Assembly (NCBI GenBank): GCA_963556495.2
Contig: OY747712.1
Location: 23,694,735-23,758,734, forward strand
DNA: 64,000 nucleotides
Direction: 5' to 3'
From: Valencia hispanica
Lineage: Eukaryota > Chordata > Actinopteri > Cyprinodontiformes > Valenciidae
In this document: in pieces, positions 57,861-64,000 of the stretch
Layout of the letters: each line of letters begins with the position of its first letter
How positions within the stretch are numbered: the stretch's first letter is position 1
The notes under the pieces: model-generated
Told to the model about the DNA's origin: nothing
The model's input: only the letters and a program-made list of their open reading frames with translations
Database searches by the model: none
Made by a program: the position numbers and the translations under genes

Positions 57861-59230
57861 TTGAAATGTCGATATAAGCCTTGTAATTTTGTATTGTTCA
57901 CTATTAGAAAAATAAAATTAAAAAGGTGAATGCGCAGAGACCATCATTGTTAGTTATCGTCAAATGTTTATTTTCCGGGTTGTGAGGGGGAGACCTTGGA
58001 ACACTCTATCCATTAATTCTATCATTATTATGGCATCTACCAAATAAAAATTGTTTTTTATTCCAACTGACCCAAACACAGGAGTTTAATCTGATTTAGT
58101 GGGAGACAGAGAGTATTTTTAACAGGTAAATAAATATTTGGTTTCAGTTCCAGGTATTTATATATTTTTAAAAGAAAAATAAGGGGAATGGGGTGAAAAT
58201 ATCTTCTCATAAAAAAATTACAAACCGTCTTTGTCTGCATCAGATGCTGGTGGTGATGGGCCAAACTTACACCATTCTTGTATTTAAGTCGAGGGGCCAC
58301 ACTCATTCGTTCCAAAGGCCACAAATGACCCTAGGGCAAGACTTTGAACATCAGTGATTTAAAGGGTACTGTGTTCCACGCTTTTCACAAAGTTAAGCTG
58401 AAATAACCATTTTTGTATAATCAAACTAAAAAATTTGCAATGAATTTACATTTTTTTGTAGCTATCATAATTTGATTGATCATACCTACGATTACAGACA
58501 CTTAGAGATACATAAACTTTTTATTTTATTTCAAAGCCTGAGAACAAATGTTAGAAAAGAGAAATATCAATTGAAACAATTTTTGACATAATTCTGGCTG
58601 TTGGCTCCATGCACCAAATGTTAAATGTAAAAGAAAATAGCCCAAAAAATGCTAAACAGGTGGAGTAAATCAAGTGAAGCCTGTCAAAATAATCTCCATC
58701 TAAACAAGGAATAAAAAAAGTGGGAACAAAAAGAAATCTGTTGAGGATGACAGAGTTTACCCACTAGGGAATGGAGGGAGGGGAGAATGTCACAGGGGAG
58801 TACTCTCAGAGACATTCGGCTGACCGGGTTTCTGCACACAGCTCCGGGATTCCCTCCTCTTCCTTCCCAGTATTGTCCCGCATCCTGCGGGGCCACATCT
58901 CCTCTCGTCCGCGGCCGACGCTGCCACAATAGCGCCGGCAGGCACAGGGGCATTGAGGGGTGACCAGAGGGACACCAGCAGTCGTCCTGACAGGATGTGA
59001 CACACTCCGCTCAACAATTAATGAGTACAAAAGGAGCAGTTGACACGACATGACAGCTTAGCCTGGCACTTCGAGGCCTTAATGGCTCTCTGAGTGGCAT
59101 CCTCACACTCGGCCGTCACACTGGGAAACAAGAAGGGCCGGTGATGTAAAACATGGGAAAGGCCAGATGAGAAGTTGTGTTCAACAGGAGGCTGCCTTCT
59201 TTACAAACACAGGCATTGCAAATAGGATGA
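57861..59230. other. Unassigned sequence with a GC-richer unique block
   Basis: The block 58730-59200 is GC-richer and complex, with GCCACATCTCCTCTCGTCCG and TGACACACTCCGCTCAACAA stretches and CpG dinucleotides (58880-58940). The three overlapping minus-strand frames here have no domain. It may be a conserved regulatory element. Confidence 0.45.
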
Positions 59231-59234
59231 GAGG

Positions 59235-59935
59235 TGGAAAGTAATAAAATGTTGTATTTACAGGTTGTTGTTTTTGTTTTTTTACCATTCTCATTTTACA
59301 ACAAATGTTAAAGTATTTTATTAAGATTTAATGTGGTAGATCAACACAAAGTAGTAAGTTGTTTCCTTTTTTAAATAAAACTCTTCAAATATGGATTTTT
59401 ATTCTGTCTCTTTTAACCTAGTACTATTAAATAAAATGAAGTGTAACACATTGACCTAATTAGTAACCAAATGCCTCAGAGGTTTGTTAGAAAGCATTTG
59501 TGAATGAGCAGCACCATACAGACTAACACTAACTCTTAACACATTATCCACCACTACGAGACATGGTGGTGGCAGCATCATCTTATGGGGTGCTAGTAAG
59601 AGTTGAAGGAGACAAAACGAGCTAAGGTGGATGTCCACCTTCCACAAGAACAGCAACACCAAGCATACAGCCAGAGATGCACCAGAATAGTTTGGCTCAA
59701 AACTTATTCATGTATGACCCAGTAAAAGTCCACCTAAGATTTTGTAGTAAAACTTAAACATGGCTGATGTGACTGAGGTTGAGGTACTTTGTAAAAACAA
59801 ATGGACACAACTTTTAGTCTCTATATGCAGAGAGCTGGTAGAAACATACCCTAAAAGACCTGCTACTATAATTGCAATGAAATGTAATTCAAAGTATTGA
59901 CTTATGGAGGAGGCTGAATATGAGGATACTTACCA
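59235..59935 (+). mobile_element. Tc1/mariner-like transposon fossil (family A)
   Basis: Left part: TCTCATTTTACAACAAATG, ATTAAGATTTAATGTGGTAG and ATCAACACAAAGTAGTAAG (59290-59358), the family's subterminal sequence. Then ACATGGTGGTGGCAGCATCA (59562, the G-G-G-S-I-M motif), AACACCAAGCATACAGCC (59656, from D-N-x-P-K-H-T-A with the Asp codon lost), CTGGTAGAAACATACCC (59834) and AAAGTATTGACTTATGGAGG (59892) at the end of the old gene. Intervening DNA is deleted. Dead. Confidence 0.78.
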
Positions 59936-60139
59936 TACTTTACCATTTTTAGTAGAAACATTTTTGAAAAGAAATGCTCCGTTTGACTTGCTTTTGAGGT
60001 TGAAACAAGGATCCAGAAAATACTTCTCACTTGAAAAAAAAATGTAATTGGGAAACTAACCAGAAAACTAACTGGCAAATAAAATTACTGACAGGTATAC
60101 AACAGAGTGTCTTCAGTCAGATGCTTTTTCATATTCACT
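59936..60139. other. Unassigned sequence
   Basis: Short AT-rich spacer. Confidence 0.5.
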
Positions 60140-60295
60140 GTAATACAGACGGCTACAGGAGAGCCTTCCTCCAACAGCCATCAGCATCTACAGCAACGTT
60201 TTGAAGAACATTGCATAATATGAGTTACAACTATATTTAACTACCCTATTAGATTAATAAAGTATTTCTGTATTGAATTGAACTGAATTAACCTA
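60140..60295 (+). mobile_element. LINE 3' end fragment
   Basis: TACAGACGGCTACAGGAGAG, CCTTCCTCCAACAGCCATCA and GCATCTACAGCAACG are followed by TAATAAAGTATTTCTGTATTG and a short ATTGAA repeat. In fish LINEs a 'CTACAGGCGAGCCTTCCT..ACAGCCATC' coding-end block is followed by an 'AATAAAGTATTTCTG' tail. The clade is not certain. Confidence 0.5.
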
Positions 60296-63200
60296 AGGCA
60301 AATATTATCCTGTTGTTATGCTTTCAAACACAAAAGGAACATGTTCACAGAGGTTGTGCACTGCATTTTATACCTCAGATGTGCAAATAATTAGTCTATA
60401 TTAGTAACTTTTTTCTATTATTTTTAGTTGCACTACAGCCATGTTGGATTCTGAATTCGGGGCAGCTCAGAGACCTCTAGCTTTCTCACGAATTTCGACT
60501 TCAGATGGACCAAATTTATCCTTTTCCTTCCACTTCACAATTATGCATTACGTTGTGTTGATATTTTTCATACACCAGTTATAAGGAGACAACATTTAAA
60601 AAAGTTAAAGGAGCAGGAAAACCTTTGCAGAGCAATGTAAATCATTATATGACTCCATCACACCTATTTAACAAAGTATAAAAATAATTCAATAGTGCTT
60701 CTCTCCAGCCAGCCACAACAGACCACTACATACACAGTAATTCATGAGTATAATAGCTTAATTAGAGGCCACTCTGCCATCTAATGAGTACTTTATTTAT
60801 GATGCTTAAAGTCTATTTTGCTGCCAACATGAAAACGTCCACCTAACGCTGATGTCTATCTCCAGTTAGCCTACAAAGTAAATGACATCATCATCTTTTA
60901 CACAAGAAAAACTCCCCAAAAACAGCTATATAAAAATAGTGCTGTCGTTAATAATTCCTCAGCAAAAGCAGTTATTTGTCATAATATTTGTTTGGATGAA
61001 GGCTTAGAAGGTACAGAGATAAAATATTCAGCAGACTTGCATTGATATTCCCTTTCCCCAGTGACTTCTCTGGCCTGAGTAATTGAGCAAAAAGAGACGA
61101 ATTTTTGCCTCCTCTGGCGTTTGCCGACTGTGAGCAGCAGCTTTCTCAATATTAATAATAATATTACCGATGGCACCAGTGAAAGAGAGGGATTAGTGCT
61201 CATACTGCTGGATGAGAAGTCACCGCTTGGCTGGTAGACATGTGGGATTTGACTTGACTTTTTTCTTTAAATGCAGCCAATGGGAAGCCAAAAATCTTTT
61301 TCATTTAAGAGCAATTAAGTGGATCCCAGAATCACTGGCTCCAGCACGCCGCTGAGGATTTTTTCTTTCCCCCTGGTTTTATTACCCATTTCCTCTCTCT
61401 CGCGCCAGCAGAAGGAATGCTCACTTTTCTCTCACAAAGCCACATTTCCAATGTCAGAATCACACAGGGACCACCATGATTAAGTGCAAGCCAGTGCTTC
61501 CCTAAACATGTGAGACATTATGGACCCCCCTCCTCTTCCAAACATTGGAGAAGTGTTGTGTTCCAACATTTATGTGAAGTAATTAAAAACATCCAGCAGT
61601 AATTTAATAGTTCTCACCAAGCAGAGACATGAAGTCTACACAGTTTTTCCTCTCTGTATAAATAACCTGGAATGCAGTAAGTACACAGACGATTTGCCCT
61701 TCTTTTTTTCTTCTTCCTGCTTTTTGCAACATTTGGTAACAAGCCCTGGTCTGTGTCAGTCTGACCTAAGACGAAGCTGTGCTTCGAAATTCATGTTCCA
61801 GGGAGAGCGTACATTCACACATCATGGCTTGGCATCAGATTAAAAATAAAAGCTTTGCAGCAACTTCAAGCTACTTCTGTGCAAGTCTCAAATGCTCTCT
61901 CGACTACAGGGAGTGTAAAAGTGACCCAAAGTTGTTGTGGCAGCACAGCAGTGAAAGCTGGATGGTTCTGTTGAGTGCTTGTCAATAGCCAAAAAGGCAG
62001 CATAACAGACAAAGTGCCCCCAACCTGCTTGTTTTCCAACGGAAAGAGTGGATGCATTTATTTACAAAGCTGTTAGTGGACATACATAAGCTGGTTTTCA
62101 AGCCTTGAAAATACTGCCTGTATTAAATTAGCTAAAGCAAACTATATTACAGTCAGTTTTACATGTTATAATTGTATACTTTATGTACTTTATGCTAAAT
62201 GTTATGTTTAAAGCTAAAGAAGCCGAGTTTTGTTCAACATACACATTTTTTTACAGCCGCAGCTGTTTGCCTAGTATAGTCATTTGGTTTAAAAGGATCT
62301 TTGCCTACAGCAAGATAAATATTGGAGCTCTTCTTATTCTTTTTTACGTTTAAACTCAAACTACTATGTAGCTTTCCGTTCCATCTGAACGTCACTGAAA
62401 TTGAAAAAAAAAATCTAATCTGCCCTGATCCACATTTTTGCATTAGATTTTTTTTTATTGTTTGTACTAGAGATGTCCCATTCTGCAGGTGCACCTCCAG
62501 AAAAAGGTGGCCACTATTAACCTTGGCCAGACACAGACTTTTTAATACAACCTTATAGTCTATAAATTCTTATTTTCAGATGTCTCAACTGTATGCTAAA
62601 AATCTGCTAACTTGGTATGTTAGACCATGCATTTTTTTTAGCCCACACACATTGGCCGGAAAAACCTGAACAAATCTTTAAGAAATAGTTCTGGATTTTT
62701 AAACTGTTTCTCTTTGTCTAAAGATTGCAAGCAGTTAAAAGCCTTACCTGTTGTGGATAACTCACTTGTAATTTTCATTTAGGATAAATCCATATTATTT
62801 GGAGTCAGAGGTCGAAGCGGACTGCAAAACCAATAGGGGCCAAGGTGGACTTCTTATCTGAAAACAACTCCAATGGCAAAAATGTCACAGAAGCTTATGA
62901 AAGCGTTATTTAACGAGACTTTAAACTGTCATCACATATCAGATTATTTACAAGGGAAATAAAGTTAGGAGGTGGTGTGTCACCAATGATCTTCCTCTGT
63001 GAAACACATACTAAACATGTAAAGTGTTACAAGTCAGAGTAACTATCAGATAGAAAAGTGGAGCACTGTAAAAATCTGCTAAATAGAGTTTACTTAAATT
63101 GCAATATTATTTTTGCTTTTCACACAGCTTTACTGCTATATTATATCGTTACCCTGACCAGAAATGCTTCACACATCCTGTTAGTGGGCGTTTCACGCAG

Positions 63201-63415
63201 GAAGATTATTGGTGCCGGGTCACCTTCTAACTTCATTTCCCATTTAAATAATCATTGGCTCATTTGAAAATAACCACCCATAATCAATGTGAGGTTGGTG
63301 TGAAAGTTTATAATACAGAATTTGGATAAAACACTATAACATTATTGAGGTTGGAGTAGTTTTAAAGTCTGCTTTGGTCTTGGCCCCTCTTAGACTAGCA
63401 ACTAGCTTCAGTATC
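60296..63415. other. Unassigned sequence with complex unique blocks
   Basis: The parts 60710-60960 (several TAATTA/ATTA motifs) and 61040-61700 are unique and complex and could be conserved regulatory DNA. No gene was found. The small frames at 61779-61988, 62234-62558 and 63058-63267 have no domains. Confidence 0.45.
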
Positions 63416-63692
63416 CAACTCAATTCAGTTTATTTATATAGCACAGACTGACAACAGATGTCATCTCAAGGCATTTTACAAGAAAAGTCATTTCAATACA
63501 AACATACAAACATTCCAATTAAAGTTTAAAGTTTTAGTTAGTTTCCTATTTAAGCAATACCAGCAGATTGCATCGAGTCATTGACTTGAGGTTGCGTCCC
63601 GGTGATACGGACTTCCAACCACAGCTATTCCTCAGCAATCCCTCATACTGAGGAAGCATGTAGCGACGGTGGAGAGGAAAAACTCCCCTAAT
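63416..63692 (-). mobile_element. L2-type LINE 3' untranslated region, minus orientation
   Basis: CCAACTCAATTCAGTTTATT, TATAGCACAGACTGACAACAG and GTCATCTCAAGGCATTTTAC, then the same sequence as 3180-3360 (including AACATACAAACATTCCAATT, GCATCGAGTCATTGACTTGAGG and GACGGTGGAGAGG). Similarity to the 3.1-kb copy is high and stops near 63692 just before the coding part, so this is a more severely truncated copy of the same family. Confidence 0.88.
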
Positions 63693-64000
63693 TCTAACTA
63701 AATGGGATTTATACTAAATGAAGACACCAAAAAAGTTCTCTTTTCCAGCTAAATAACTGTTCTTAACCTTTTTACAAAACTTCACTTCAAAAATCCTGAA
63801 TTATCCCTTAAAGACTCCCTTAGTGATGATAAACTATTTTGCACTAATGCAGTTGAACCTGTTTGGTTACAAGGAGTAGGCTTAAATATTGTTATTAATA
63901 TGAGAAATTTAAACATTTGCGTTTAAACAGTATTGTCTGGTTGGTAGTACAAGGCTACCCAGATTAATTAATTGCTCCAATGCTCAACATTTTTAGAGGT
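63693..64000. other. Unassigned sequence to window end
   Basis: AT-rich, no gene or repeat recognised. Confidence 0.5.

Noticed and set aside
1..64000. CRISPR array, bacterial operon or phage-type system
   Set aside because: No regularly spaced repeats with unique spacers, no ribosome-binding-site-spaced gene strings, and all gene remnants are of animal transposon families.

Overview
The window is animal nuclear DNA, most likely from a teleost fish. It is AT-rich, has no dense gene set, and is littered with decayed copies of fish-type transposons: several Tc1/mariner families, L2-type LINE tails, an L1/Tx1-type LINE, tRNA-like SINE-type repeats and simple repeats. I found no exon of a host protein gene that I can defend, no tRNA, rRNA or snRNA gene and no CRISPR array. 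The stretch is best read as a gene desert or the inside of a very large intron. The species cannot be fixed from sequence alone.

Layout. 0-9.2 kb: two Tc1-like fossils, a 5'-truncated L2-type LINE on the minus strand (3.1-4.27 kb), and a non-autonomous DNA transposon with matching ends (8.09-9.15 kb). 9.2-22.2 kb: fragments of three kinds of non-LTR element, two minus-strand copies of one Tc1 family, a long AT repeat, a 150-bp AAGG repeat, and a second non-autonomous DNA transposon (21.3-22.1 kb). 22.9-32.8 kb: the main structure, one L1/Tx1-type LINE bounded by a perfect 16-bp target-site duplication. It holds a frameshifted ORF1, a broken ORF2 and an unusual 3.2-kb G-rich 3' untranslated region, and it was later split by a 1.83-kb solo LTR flanked by TGTG. 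33-45.7 kb: an inverted pair of tRNA-like SINE-type repeats, four more Tc1-like fossils and a second L2-type LINE. 45.7-64 kb: mostly unique sequence, a Tc1-like element with both inverted ends and TA target sites intact (52.54-53.78 kb), further Tc1 fossils and L2-type tails.

Nothing here works as a pathway. The genes present are transposition genes (ORF1 RNA-binding protein, endonuclease/reverse transcriptase, DDE transposases), and every one is disabled by stops, frameshifts or deletions. The repeats give relative ages: the LTR is younger than the LINE it interrupts.

Between the repeats lie blocks of unique, higher-complexity sequence (for example 12.95-13.55, 18.66-19.30, 34.98-35.34, 50.8-51.2, 58.73-59.2 and 61.2-61.7 kb). 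They look like possible conserved regulatory sequence, but that is inference. One 33-bp segment at 7157-7189 has both splice consensus signals and is offered as a weak microexon candidate. Repeat family names come from recognising sequence and protein motifs, not from a database search.
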